Origin: Streptomyces sp. JH34
GTDB lineage: Bacteria; Actinomycetota; Actinomycetes; Streptomycetales; Streptomycetaceae
Direction of reading: 5' to 3'
Assembly: GCF_029428875.1 (NCBI RefSeq)
Contig: NZ_JAJSOO010000001.1
Coordinates: 2,356,001 to 2,420,000 of the forward strand
Length of the DNA stretch: 64,000 nucleotides
How positions within the stretch are numbered: the stretch's first letter is position 1; the number at the start of each line of letters is the position of its first letter. Made by a program: the position numbers and the translations under genes. Positions 16,380 to 24,793 of the stretch are shown here, piece by piece. The notes under the pieces were generated by a model. It was not told the DNA's origin. It ran no database searches and was given only the letters and a program-made list of their open reading frames with translations.

Positions 16380-16461
16380 GCCACCCCGGGAGCGCCTGCC
16401 GAGAAGTGCCACGAAGCTGACATAAGGGAAATAACACCGTCTCCTTGCTACGTTGCGGGGC

Positions 16462-17832
16462 ATGACCGCAACGACGGCGGACGCACGCCCGCCCGAGCTA
16501 CGCCTGCCGAAGCGGCGCGGGGTCGAGCTCTCGCTCCTGATCGGGGCCGTGCTCATCTCCGTCTACGGCTACGCCGCCGTCGGCCTCGCCCGGAACGACG
16601 CCGTACCCCCCGACGTCGCCGGGTACGGCGCCGGTCTCGGTGTCCTCGCCCTGCTCGCCCATCTCGCGGTGCGCTTCCGCGCCCCGTTCGCCGATCCGCT
16701 GATGCTGCCCATCGCCGTCCTGCTCAACGGACTGGGTCTGGTGCTGATCTACCGGCTCGACCTGGAGACCCCGAGCGACCGGGCCGCGACGACACAGCTG
16801 ATCTGGTCCACGCTCGGGGTGGCCTTCTTCATCGCCGTCGTCGTCCTGCTCCGCGACCACCGGGTGCTCCAGCGCTACGCCTACCTCTCGGTCGCCGCGG
16901 CGCTGGTGCTGCTGATCGTGCCGATCTTCTTCCCCGCCGTGAACGGGGCCAAGATCTGGATCCGGATCGGCGGACTCTCCTTCCAGCCGGGCGAGTTCGC
17001 CAAGATCCTGCTGGCGGTCTTCTTCGCCGCGTACCTGGCCGCGAACCGCAACGCGCTCGCGTACACCGGCCGCAGGGTCTGGAAGCTGCAGTTCCCCACC
17101 GGCCGGGTCCTGGGCCCCATCGTGGCGATCTGGCTGCTCAGCGTCGGCGTCCTCGTCCTCGAACGGGACCTGGGCACCTCGCTGCTCTTCTTCGGCCTCT
17201 TCGTGATCCTGCTCTACGTGGCCACCGGGAGGACCGGGTGGATCGCCGTCGGGCTGCTCCTGGCCGCCGCCGGCGCCTTCGTCGTCGGCTCGTTCGAACC
17301 CCATGTGCACAGCAGGGTGGAGGACTGGCTGGACCCGTACGCCACGATCGACGCCGGTCAGGGACCCAGCCAGCTCGCCCAGTCCCTCTTCGCCTTCGCC
17401 GCGGGCGGGATGTTCGGCACCGGCCTCGGGCTCGGCCACTCCATCCTCATCGGCTTCGCCGCGAAGTCGGACTTCATCCTGGCCACCGCGGGCGAGGAAC
17501 TCGGACTGGCCGGGCTCACCGCGATCTTCATGCTGTACGCCCTGCTGGTGGCGCGCGGCTTCCGGGCGGGCCTGGCCCTGCGGGACCCCTTCGGACGGCT
17601 GCTGTCCATCGGCCTCGCCTCGATCCTGGCGCTCCAGGTCTTCGTGATCGCGGGCGGGGTGATGGGACTGATCCCGCTGACGGGAATGGCGATGCCCTTC
17701 CTGGCCCAGGGAGGCTCGTCCGTGGTCACGAACTGGATCATCGTGGCGCTGCTGATCCGGGTCAGCGACGTGTCCCGCACACCCGACCCCGACACCGCGG
17801 CCGGCACGGGACCGGCCGGGGAGGAGAAGTGA
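16462..17832 (+). CDS. FtsW/RodA/SpoVE family glycan polymerase
   Basis: Start at ATG 16462 ([20 protein letters not shown]); 456 residues with about ten hydrophobic segments. SEDS-family landmarks are '[22 protein letters not shown]' and '[14 protein letters not shown]', with the conserved C-terminal '[29 protein letters not shown]'. SEDS proteins polymerise lipid II into glycan strands in the membrane, working with a class B PBP. The stop codon overlaps the GTG of such a PBP (GTGA), so this is a cognate pair. The gene stands outside the division (dcw) cluster and is therefore one of the extra FtsW/RodA paralogues of Streptomyces. Confidence 0.93.
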   Translation: MTATTADARPPELRLPKRRGVELSLLIGAVLISVYGYAAVGLARNDAVPPDVAGYGAGLGVLALLAHLAVRFRAPFADPLMLPIAVLLNGLGLVLIYRLDLETPSDRAATTQLIWSTLGVAFFIAVVVLLRDHRVLQRYAYLSVAAALVLLIVPIFFPAVNGAKIWIRIGGLSFQPGEFAKILLAVFFAAYLAANRNALAYTGRRVWKLQFPTGRVLGPIVAIWLLSVGVLVLERDLGTSLLFFGLFVILLYVATGRTGWIAVGLLLAAAGAFVVGSFEPHVHSRVEDWLDPYATIDAGQGPSQLAQSLFAFAAGGMFGTGLGLGHSILIGFAAKSDFILATAGEELGLAGLTAIFMLYALLVARGFRAGLALRDPFGRLLSIGLASILALQVFVIAGGVMGLIPLTGMAMPFLAQGGSSVVTNWIIVALLIRVSDVSRTPDPDTAAGTGPAGEEK

Positions 17833-19286
17833 TCCCGTACATCCGGCACGCCGCCGGTTTCTGTCTGCTGCTGCTCCTGGCCCTCCTGGCGAACGCGGCC
17901 CGTGTCCAGGTCTTCGAGGCCGACGAGCTCGACGCCAACTCCGCCAACCGCCGTACCACCATCGACCGTTACGACCAGCCGCGCGGCGACATCCTGGTCG
18001 GCGACGCATCCGTCACCGGGTCGAAGGACACCGGCCAGCAGCTCGCGTACGAGCGCACCTACCGCCACGGTCCGCTGTACGCGCCGGTCACGGGCTACGC
18101 CTCCCAGACGTACGGCACCTCGCTGCTGGAGAACGCCGAGGACCGCGTCCTGTCCGGCACCGACCCGCTCCTGGCCCCGATCCCGCTGTGGGGGGACGTC
18201 ACCCGCAGCCGGCAGCCCGGCGGGAACGTGGTCACCACCATCGAGGACCCGGTGCAGCGCGCGGCGTACGGGGGCCTGGACGGCCGGCGCGGCGCGGTCG
18301 CCGCCCTGGACCCGTCCACCGGCCGGATCCTGGCCCTGGTCTCCTCCCCGTCGTACGACCCCGAGGTGCTCTCCGGCACCGGCTCCGCCGTCACCGACGC
18401 GTGGACGCGGCTGAACCGCGCGCAGAGCCGGCCGATGCTCAACCGGGCCATCCGGCAGACCTATCCGCCCGGCTCGGCGTTCAAGATCGTGACGGCCGCG
18501 GCGGCGCTGGACGCCCGCGTGGTCACCGACCCGGACGCGGAGACGGACACCCCGTCCCCGTACGTCCTCCCGGGCACCTCCACCGTGCTGCCGGACGAGG
18601 CGCGGGGCTGCCGGAAGGCGTCCCTGGCGGAGGCGATCCGGGTCTCCTGCAACACGGTGATGGCCCATCTCGGGGTCGAGGTGGGGCTGGACGGGATGCT
18701 GGAGGCGGTGGGCAGGTTCGGCTTCAACGACAACTACCTGAAGATCCCCTCCCGGGTGGCCCGCAGCAATTTCGACTCGGACATGAGCGACGACCAGCTG
18801 GCCCAGTCCTCGATCGGCCAGTTCGACACGGCCGCCACCCCGCTCCAGATGGCGATGGTCGCCTCGGCGGTCGCGAACGGCGGCGACCTCCGGCGCCCCC
18901 ACTTGGTGGACCGGGTGACCACCGACGACGGCGACACGGTCAGGCAGCAGGGCTCGGACTCGTACCACCAGGCCATGGAGCCGACGACGGCCCAGCAGCT
19001 CCGGCGGATGATGGTCGACGTGGTGGAGGACGGCACCGGCGCGAACGCGGCGATCGACGGGGTGACGGTCGGCGGGAAGACGGGCACCGCCCAGCACGGG
19101 GTCGACAACTCCGGTACGCCGTACGCCTGGTTCATCGCCTGGGCGCAGGCGCCGGACTCCGGCCGGCCCGCGGTCGCCGTCGCGGTGGTCGTGGAGGACG
19201 CGTCCGCCGACCGGGACGACGTCAGCGGGGGCGGCAACGCGGCCCCGATCGCCCGCGCGGTGATGGAGGCGGCGCTCGACCGCTGA
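17829..19286 (+). CDS. Class B penicillin-binding protein (transpeptidase)
   Basis: GTG start at 17829, overlapping the stop of the SEDS gene. The 485-residue protein has one N-terminal membrane anchor (about 7-27, '[19 protein letters not shown]') and a dimerisation region. Its transpeptidase domain has SxxK as SAFK (catalytic Ser about 216), SxN as SCN (about 273-275) and KTG at about 417-419. It cross-links peptidoglycan made by the partner SEDS polymerase. No PASTA repeats are present. The size matches the short PbpA-like group. Conservation of all three motifs indicates an active enzyme. Confidence 0.93.
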   Translation: MIPYIRHAAGFCLLLLLALLANAARVQVFEADELDANSANRRTTIDRYDQPRGDILVGDASVTGSKDTGQQLAYERTYRHGPLYAPVTGYASQTYGTSLLENAEDRVLSGTDPLLAPIPLWGDVTRSRQPGGNVVTTIEDPVQRAAYGGLDGRRGAVAALDPSTGRILALVSSPSYDPEVLSGTGSAVTDAWTRLNRAQSRPMLNRAIRQTYPPGSAFKIVTAAAALDARVVTDPDAETDTPSPYVLPGTSTVLPDEARGCRKASLAEAIRVSCNTVMAHLGVEVGLDGMLEAVGRFGFNDNYLKIPSRVARSNFDSDMSDDQLAQSSIGQFDTAATPLQMAMVASAVANGGDLRRPHLVDRVTTDDGDTVRQQGSDSYHQAMEPTTAQQLRRMMVDVVEDGTGANAAIDGVTVGGKTGTAQHGVDNSGTPYAWFIAWAQAPDSGRPAVAVAVVVEDASADRDDVSGGGNAAPIARAVMEAALDR

Positions 19287-19330
19287 GACCGGCCGGCGGC
19301 GGCAGCGCACGAGGGCCGAGACTGGCCGTC

Positions 19331-20404
19331 ATGACAGCCGCCCTCGAAGCGTCCCTCGCCCGGATCGACCGGCTCGACCCGGAGCTCCACGCGTTCACGG
19401 AGGTGTGGCACGAGGAGGCCCGGGCCCGCGCGGAGGCCGCTTCCCGTCTCCCGCTCGCAGGGCTGCCGTTCGCCGTGAAGGGCCGTGCGGGCGTCCGTTC
19501 GTACGCCGCACGCCGTCTGGCCGCCGCGGGTGGTGTCGCGGTCGGGGCGACCTCCGTCCCCGGCCCCGGCACGCCCTGGCAGACGTGGGGGCAGGGGGCG
19601 CACGGCCGTACGGTCAACCCCTGGCGCCGCGACCGGACCCCGGGCGGATCGTCGGCGGGGTCGGCGGTGGCGGTCGCCGCGGGCCTGGTGCACCTGGCGA
19701 CCGGCAACGACGGGGCGGGGTCGGTACGGATCCCGGCCGCCTGGTGCGGGGTGTTCGGCCTGAAGACGACCACGGGTCTACTTCCCTCCCCCGACCGTAC
19801 GGGCCTGGCGTCCCCCGGTGTCCTCGCCCGCTCGGTGGACCTGGCCGAGGTCTACCTGCGCCATGTGACCGACGGGTACGTCCCGCGGGCGGCGAGGCTC
19901 CCCGTCCCGGCCGTGTACAGCCCCGACCTCGGATTCGCCGCGGTCACCCCGGAGGTCGCGGACGTGACCCGGCGGGCGGTCGGCCGTCTCGTGGCCGCCG
20001 GAGCGGTGCGCCTCGTGGCGGGGTCCTGCGATCTGCTCGACCCGGCGGAGGCCTGGACCGCGGTGCGCGCGGGACACCCGGCGCCGTCCGCCGAACGGAT
20101 CCGCTCCGCCAACGACCGGACGCTCGACACCCTCTTCGCCCGTACGCCCCTGCTGCTCACCCCGGTCGCGCCCACCCCGCCGCACGGTCACGAGGGCCCC
20201 GGGGACGTCTACTCCACCGCGCTCACCTGGGCGTTCAACCTCAGCGGCCATCCGGCGGCGAGCCTGCCCGCAGGTTTCACCCCGGAGGGCTGTCCGGCGG
20301 GACTCCAACTGGTCACCGGCCGGGGGACGGACGCGGAACTGCTCGGTTTCGCCCGCGCGCTGGAGCGCGTCCTCGGCCCCGCGCCGGCCTGGGCGGACGG
20401 CTGA
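19331..20404 (+). CDS. Amidase signature family protein (short)
   Basis: A 357-residue member of the amidase signature family. The catalytic Lys is in '[11 protein letters not shown]' (about 48), the glycine/serine signature in '[19 protein letters not shown]' and the nucleophile region in '[23 protein letters not shown]', so Ser-cisSer-Lys appears complete. A C-terminal '[17 protein letters not shown]...[10 protein letters not shown]...PAGLQLV' completes the fold. It is about 100 residues shorter than typical amidases (450-500), mainly in the middle insert. Substrate unknown. It lies 45 bp after the PBP gene but has no evident functional link to it. Confidence 0.85.
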   Translation: MTAALEASLARIDRLDPELHAFTEVWHEEARARAEAASRLPLAGLPFAVKGRAGVRSYAARRLAAAGGVAVGATSVPGPGTPWQTWGQGAHGRTVNPWRRDRTPGGSSAGSAVAVAAGLVHLATGNDGAGSVRIPAAWCGVFGLKTTTGLLPSPDRTGLASPGVLARSVDLAEVYLRHVTDGYVPRAARLPVPAVYSPDLGFAAVTPEVADVTRRAVGRLVAAGAVRLVAGSCDLLDPAEAWTAVRAGHPAPSAERIRSANDRTLDTLFARTPLLLTPVAPTPPHGHEGPGDVYSTALTWAFNLSGHPAASLPAGFTPEGCPAGLQLVTGRGTDAELLGFARALERVLGPAPAWADG

Positions 20405-20416
20405 CGGGGCGGCCTG

Positions 20417-20444
20417 GGCTGACGGCTGACGGCTGACGGCTGAC
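20417..20444. repeat. Four tandem copies of GGCTGAC
   Basis: The 7-bp unit ggctgac occurs four times without spacing just after the amidase stop. The last copy forms one arm of the palindrome that follows, so the array may have grown by duplication of the terminator arm. Confidence 0.85.
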
Positions 20445-20457
20445 GGCGCCGTCAGCC
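20438..20457. terminator. Bidirectional terminator between convergent genes
   Basis: A 20-bp perfect palindrome (GGCTGACGGC/GCCGTCAGCC) lies between the amidase gene and the oppositely oriented ADP-ribosylglycohydrolase gene. It overlaps the stop region of the latter. Confidence 0.6.
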
Positions 20458-21342
20458 CAGTGGTTCACGCCGTGCGCGCCACTCGGCGGGAACACCGCCG
20501 ACCCCCGTGGCCGCCCCGACGACTCCCCCGGTGATGGCGCAGGTCGTGTCCACGTCCCCGAAGCCCTCCGCCGTCGCCCAGAGCGCCGCCTCCAGGTCCT
20601 CCCGGTGCCGGGCGGCGGTCCACAGGGCGAACGGCACCGTGTCGTCCGCCCTGATGCGGCTCCCGTTGCCCAGGAGGTCGGCGGCCTTCCACGGTTCCGT
20701 GGCTAAGGGCAGTTCCGCGGCACGCAGCACGCCCTCCCGCACCGGGCCCCCGGGCGTGTGCGCCGCCACCGCCTCCAGGGTGAGCTCACGGCGTACCGAG
20801 AGCGCCGCGGCGACGGCGACCGCGACCGCGCCGGCGACGCCCTGCGGATGGGCGTGGGTGACGACCGCCGAGAGCGCGGCCTGTTCGACGACCAGGCCGA
20901 GGTCCGCGTGGAAGCGGGCCCCGAGCGGCGCGACCCGCATCGCCGCCCCGTTGCCGAGGCTGCCGCCCTCGAAGAGCCCGGGCGCCAGGGTGCGCCAGTC
21001 GCCCGGAGCGGTCAGGAGCTGCGGCAGGAGCATGTGCATCCCGTGCCCGTAGCCACGGGCCTGGTCCGCGTCGAAGGCCAGGGCGTAGTACAGGGCGAGC
21101 CGGTCCTGCTCCACCTGTCCGTACTCGTCCAGGACCCTCTGGAGGGCCAGGGCCATCGCGGTGTCGTCGGTCCAGTGCCAGACCGGCTCGTGCGGGGTCC
21201 GGCGCGCCCTGACCTCGGCGTACGCCTGCCGGGGCGGCCGGAACAGCGGGAACCAGCGCTCCCCGAAGGCGTCCCCGAGCGCGAGCGCTTCGAGGCTGCG
21301 GTGTGCCGCGGCCGTGTCCCCTGGTACGGAGGTCGCATTCAT
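20452..21342 (-). CDS. ADP-ribosylglycohydrolase family protein
   Basis: Start at the second ATG (21342), 9 nt from GGAGGGAGG; 296 residues. The family's metal-binding sites are visible: 'HRSLEALALGDAFGERW' near the N-terminus, 'HWTDDTAMALAL' (the double Asp binding Mg), 'GSLGNGAAMRVAPLG', 'VVTHAHPQGVAGAVAVA' and 'DVDTTCAITGGVVGA'. These enzymes remove ADP-ribose from protein or nucleic-acid side chains. The substrate is not evident. It is convergent with the amidase gene and independent of its other neighbours. Confidence 0.9.
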   Translation of the reverse strand: MNATSVPGDTAAAHRSLEALALGDAFGERWFPLFRPPRQAYAEVRARRTPHEPVWHWTDDTAMALALQRVLDEYGQVEQDRLALYYALAFDADQARGYGHGMHMLLPQLLTAPGDWRTLAPGLFEGGSLGNGAAMRVAPLGARFHADLGLVVEQAALSAVVTHAHPQGVAGAVAVAVAAALSVRRELTLEAVAAHTPGGPVREGVLRAAELPLATEPWKAADLLGNGSRIRADDTVPFALWTAARHREDLEAALWATAEGFGDVDTTCAITGGVVGAATGVGGVPAEWRARREPLG

Positions 21343-21398
21343 GGTTCCCATCCTCCCTCCGGAGGTCCGGCGGCGTACATCTGTTTGGGGGCCGGGGC

Positions 21399-22508
21399 TC
21401 AGTCGCCTGTGCCGCCCTGCGCTATGGCCTCCGCGACCTCCTCGACCCGCGCCCGTTCCTCCGCCGCGAAGCGGTCCCGGTCCAACTGCTCGGCGATCTC
21501 CTCGTCCTGGGCCATCAGCAGGTCCAGGTTCGAGTCGCCCAGTTCGAACACGCCCATGTCGACGTAGGCCTTCTGGAGCCGTTCGCCCCAGAGGCCGATG
21601 TCCTTGACGCAGGGGACGATGCGGCTGAACAGCAGTTTGCGGAAGAGCTGGAGGTACTCCGAGTGCTCGGAGAGGTCCTTGGCCTCCTGCTTGCCGATGC
21701 CGAAGTTCTCCAGTACCTCGACGCCGCTGAGCCGGTCGCGCATCAGGTAGCAGCCCTCGATGACGAACTCCTCGCGCTCGCGGCGTTCGGCGTCGCTCAG
21801 CTGCTTGTAGTAGTCACGCAGCGCCATGCGGCCGAAAGCCACGTGCCGTGCCTCGTCCTGCATGACGTAGGCGAGGATCTGCTTGGGCAGCGGCTTGGTC
21901 GTGGTGTCTCGGATCATGCCGAACGCGGCCAGTGCCAGCCCCTCGATGAGGACCTGCATACCGAGGTAGGGCATGTCCCAGCGGGAGTCGCGCAGGGTGT
22001 CGCCGAGCAGCCCCTGGAGGTTGTCGTTGATCGGGTAGAGCATCCCGACCTTCTCGTGCAGGAAGCGGCCGTAGATCTCCGCGTGCCGTGCCTCGTCCAT
22101 CGTCTGGGTGGCGGAGTAGAACTTCGCGTCCAGGTCGGGGACCGACTCCACGATCCGGGCGGCGCAGACCATGGCGCCCTGCTCACCGTGCAGGAACTGG
22201 CTGAACTGCCAGGAGGTGTAGTGCTTGCGCAGTTCGCCGCGGTCCCGCTCGGTCATCTTGGCCCAGTACGGGGTGCCGTGGAGCGTGAGTGCCTCGTCGG
22301 GCGTGCCCAGGGGGTCGGCGGGGTCGACCTCCAGGCTCCAGTCGATGCGCTTGTTGCCGTCCCACTGCTTGTCCTTGCCCTTCTGGTAGAGGGCGAGGAG
22401 ACGCTCGCGGCCGTCGTCGTAGTCCCAGCTGAACCGGGCCGCCCCCGTGGCGGGTACCTGCCATGTCGGGGTCGGTGGTGCGGTGATGTAGAGGTCGTGT
22501 GTCGACAC
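21399..22508 (-). CDS. Ferritin-like diiron protein
   Basis: Start at GTG 22508 (VSTHDLYITAPPTPTWQVP), with GGAG 8 nt upstream; 369 residues. Two carboxylate/His helices typical of ferritin-like non-heme diiron proteins are seen: 'LHGEQGAMVCAARIVESV...TQTMDEARHAEIYGRFL' and 'IEGLALAAFGMIRD...YVMQDEARHVAFGRMAL', giving Glu and two D/E-E-A-R-H motifs. This is the R2-like / phenylacetate-monooxygenase-like arrangement, so O2 activation or fatty-acid-type oxidation is plausible. It is divergent from an AurF-like diiron gene across a dyad operator, with a TetR regulator next in line. Confidence 0.85.
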   Translation of the reverse strand: MSTHDLYITAPPTPTWQVPATGAARFSWDYDDGRERLLALYQKGKDKQWDGNKRIDWSLEVDPADPLGTPDEALTLHGTPYWAKMTERDRGELRKHYTSWQFSQFLHGEQGAMVCAARIVESVPDLDAKFYSATQTMDEARHAEIYGRFLHEKVGMLYPINDNLQGLLGDTLRDSRWDMPYLGMQVLIEGLALAAFGMIRDTTTKPLPKQILAYVMQDEARHVAFGRMALRDYYKQLSDAERREREEFVIEGCYLMRDRLSGVEVLENFGIGKQEAKDLSEHSEYLQLFRKLLFSRIVPCVKDIGLWGERLQKAYVDMGVFELGDSNLDLLMAQDEEIAEQLDRDRFAAEERARVEEVAEAIAQGGTGD

Positions 22509-22615
22509 GGACAGCTCCTTCGCCGGGCGAGGATCGTGCATTCCGTGGTGCTGACGTCCGTTGGCAGTTTCACCCGTTGGTAGACGCGCGGTCAACAAGT
22601 CGCGCACAAGGGATT

Positions 22616-22638
22616 GACTGCCTTGCTGACAGGCAGTC
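22616..22638. promoter_or_regulatory. Dyad operator between two diiron-protein genes
   Basis: GACTGCCT-TGCTGAC-AGGCAGTC: 8-bp perfect arms with a 7-nt centre, in the divergent promoter region. A TTGACT that could be a -35 box overlaps its left edge. The likely ligand is the TetR-family regulator encoded at 23675-24436, which would then control both diiron genes and possibly itself. Confidence 0.65.
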
Positions 22639-22697
22639 TCATAATCTCCGACCGGAAACCTGACCGCCGGTAACCCATGTGCGAGGTGCCTTCAGCC

Positions 22698-23633
22698 ATG
22701 ACGACAGTGACCGACGAGGACATCCAGGCGCTGCGCGATGCGCTCGGCCCGCTCAAGGACCGCGAACAGGTCGCGGCCCGCCTGCTCGAGGCCTCGGCCA
22801 AGCACTCCTTCGATCCGGACACCGAACTCGACTGGGACGCGGCAGTCGAGGACGGCAAGTGGTTCTGGCCGCCCGAGCTGGTCTCGCTCTACGACACCCC
22901 GCTGTGGCGGAAGATGTCCGAGGAGCAGCGGATGGACCTGGCGCGGCACGAGGCGGCGTCGCTGGCCTCGCTCGGCATCTGGTTCGAGATCATCCTGATG
23001 CAGCTGCTCGTCCGGCACATCTACGACAAGTCCGTGACCAGCAAGCACGTCCGCTACGCCCTCACCGAGATAGCCGACGAGTGCCGGCACTCCATGATGT
23101 TCGCGCGCATGATCGAGTGGGGCGGGGCGCCCAGTTACCCGGTCCCCCGGCGCTACCACAACCTGGCGCGAGTGCTGAAGACCGTCTCCACCACCCCCGG
23201 TTCGTTCGCCGCGACCCTGCTCGGCGAGGAGATCCTGGACTGGATGCAGCGGCTCACCTTCCCCGACGAGCGCGTCCAGTCGCTGGTGCGCGGAGTGACC
23301 CGCATCCATGTCGTCGAGGAGGCACGGCACGTGCGCTACGCCCGCGAGGAACTGCGCCGGCAGATGGTGACCGCGCCGCAGTGGGAGCGCAGGCTGACCC
23401 GGCTCAACTGCGGTGAGGCCGCACGTGTCTTCTCCGTCTGCTTCGTCAACCCGCGGGTCTACGAGAACGTCGGGCTGGACCGGCGCGAGGCCGTCGCCCA
23501 GGTGCGGGCCAGCGGTCACCGGGCGGAGGTCATGCGGACGGGGGCGAAGCGCCTCACCGACTTCTTCGACGACATCGGTGTGCTCAACGGGGTGGGGCGC
23601 AGGCTGTGGAAGAGTTCGGGCCTGCTGGCCTGA
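22698..23633 (+). CDS. AurF-like diiron oxygenase family protein
   Basis: Start at ATG 22698 (MTTVTDEDIQALRDALGPLK), with GAGG 13 nt upstream; an upstream ATG at 22677 is possible. The 311-residue protein shows the AurF-type helices: 'ARHEAASLASLGIWFEIILMQLL', 'YALTEIADECRHSMMFARMIEW', 'LLGEEILDWMQRL' and 'THIHVVEEARHVRYAREEL'-like 'TRIHVVEEARHVRYAREEL'. AurF itself oxidises an aryl amine to a nitro group, but no biosynthetic cluster surrounds this gene. A housekeeping or lipid-related oxidation shared with the divergent diiron protein is more likely. Confidence 0.87.
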   Translation: MTTVTDEDIQALRDALGPLKDREQVAARLLEASAKHSFDPDTELDWDAAVEDGKWFWPPELVSLYDTPLWRKMSEEQRMDLARHEAASLASLGIWFEIILMQLLVRHIYDKSVTSKHVRYALTEIADECRHSMMFARMIEWGGAPSYPVPRRYHNLARVLKTVSTTPGSFAATLLGEEILDWMQRLTFPDERVQSLVRGVTRIHVVEEARHVRYAREELRRQMVTAPQWERRLTRLNCGEAARVFSVCFVNPRVYENVGLDRREAVAQVRASGHRAEVMRTGAKRLTDFFDDIGVLNGVGRRLWKSSGLLA

Positions 23634-23674
23634 GGCCACTCCTCCTTCCGGAGGGAGCGCTTAGGCTTCGGAGT

Positions 23675-24436
23675 ATGACCTCCGCACCCGCAGCACCGCC
23701 GGCCCGCGCGTACCGACGCCTGGGTGTCGAGGAGCGCCGCGCCCAGCTGCTGGGCGCGGCCCTCACCCTCTTCGCCCACCGGGCTCCGGACGACGTGTCG
23801 ATCGACGAGGTGGCGGCCGCCGCCGGGGTCTCCCGTCCGCTGGTCTACCGCTACTTCCCCGGCGGCAGGCAGCAGTTGTACGAGGCGGCCCTCGGGTCGG
23901 CCGCCGAGCAGCTGACGCTCTGCTTCTCGGAACCCGCCGTCGGCCCGCCCACCGAGCGGGTCAGCCGGGTCCTGGACCGCTACCTCGGTTTCGTCGACCA
24001 GCACGACGCGGGCTTCAGCGCGTTGCTGCGCGGAGGCAGCGTGGCCGAGACCTCGCGGACGACGACGATCGTGGACGGGGTGCGCCGGTCGGCGGCGGAG
24101 CAGATCCTGCTCCACCTGGGGCGCGGCGGCGGGCCCGGCCAGGAACCCGCCGGGCCCCGCCTGCGGATGATGGTGCGCACCTGGATCGCCGCCGTGGAGG
24201 CGGCGTCCCTGATCTGGCTCGACGAGGAGAAGCAGCCGCCGGCCGCCGGTCTGCGGAGCTGGCTGGTCGATCACCTGATGGCCCTGCTCGCCGTCACCGC
24301 GGCCTCGGACGAGGAGACGGAGACCGTGGTGGCGGACCTGCTGGCCAAGGAGACCGCCGACGGCCCGGCCGGACGGCTCGCGACGCTCATCATCCCCGTG
24401 GCGGGGCACGCGGCACACCTGCTGCCGCCTGAGTGA
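23675..24436 (+). CDS. TetR-family regulator
   Basis: Start at ATG 23675, with GGAG close by; 253 residues. The N-terminal helix-turn-helix is 'RRAQLLGAALTLFAHRAPDDVSIDEVAAAAGVSRPLVYRYFPGGRQQLYEAAL' (about 20-75), the classic TetR DNA-binding block. The C-terminal half is a helical ligand domain of unknown effector. It follows the AurF-like gene by 41 bp on the same strand, so it is probably cotranscribed and regulates the divergent diiron pair through the 22616-22638 dyad. Confidence 0.92.
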   Translation: MTSAPAAPPARAYRRLGVEERRAQLLGAALTLFAHRAPDDVSIDEVAAAAGVSRPLVYRYFPGGRQQLYEAALGSAAEQLTLCFSEPAVGPPTERVSRVLDRYLGFVDQHDAGFSALLRGGSVAETSRTTTIVDGVRRSAAEQILLHLGRGGGPGQEPAGPRLRMMVRTWIAAVEAASLIWLDEEKQPPAAGLRSWLVDHLMALLAVTAASDEETETVVADLLAKETADGPAGRLATLIIPVAGHAAHLLPPE

Positions 24437-24446
24437 CACTGGCCCG

Positions 24447-24722
24447 GTGAAAAGCGAGAACACGCCCTTCCGCGGCGGCCCCCTGGACGGCCGGGTGCTG
24501 CCCGTGCTGCTCGGCCCGACCGGTCATCCGCCCAAGTGGTACGAGGTCCCGGTGCCGGACGCCGACGGCGGTCCCCCCACCGTCCACGCCTACCGGCGCG
24601 CTCCCGCGGGCTATTCGAAGCGGCTGGGGCTGCAGCGTGGCTGGGTCTACGAGTTCGCCCCCGGCGGCCGCGAGCGCTTCACCCCCAAGTGGCCCTGGGG
24701 CAAACCCCGCAGCGGGTCCTGA
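24447..24722 (+). CDS. Small conserved hypothetical protein
   Basis: A 91-residue basic, proline- and glycine-rich protein (MKSENTPFRGGPLDGRVLPVLLGPTG) located 10 bp after the TetR stop and so probably read with it. It contains 'PPKWYEVPVPDADGG', 'VHAYRRAPAGYSKRLGLQRGWVYEFAPGG' and a Lys/Trp-rich C-terminus. No domain is recognised and there is no signal or membrane segment. Codon use and GC pattern look like a real gene. Confidence 0.7.
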   Translation: MKSENTPFRGGPLDGRVLPVLLGPTGHPPKWYEVPVPDADGGPPTVHAYRRAPAGYSKRLGLQRGWVYEFAPGGRERFTPKWPWGKPRSGS

Positions 24723-24793
24723 GCCGCTGCGGCACCCCCGCCCGTAGGATCGGCGGTCAGGTGCCGTGGGCACGGTCACAAGGGGGGTGCGCC

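Noticed and set aside
16462..19286. Part of the main division and cell-wall (dcw) cluster
   Set aside because: The FtsW/RodA-PBP pair lacks any other mur or fts gene nearby, so it is an extra pair rather than the division cluster.
20417..20457. CRISPR or other spaced repeat array
   Set aside because: The units are 7 bp, contiguous, without spacers. No CRISPR array or cas gene was seen anywhere in the window.
21399..24436. A natural-product cluster around the AurF-like oxygenase
   Set aside because: No synthase, carrier, or tailoring genes flank it; neighbours are general metabolism and cell wall.
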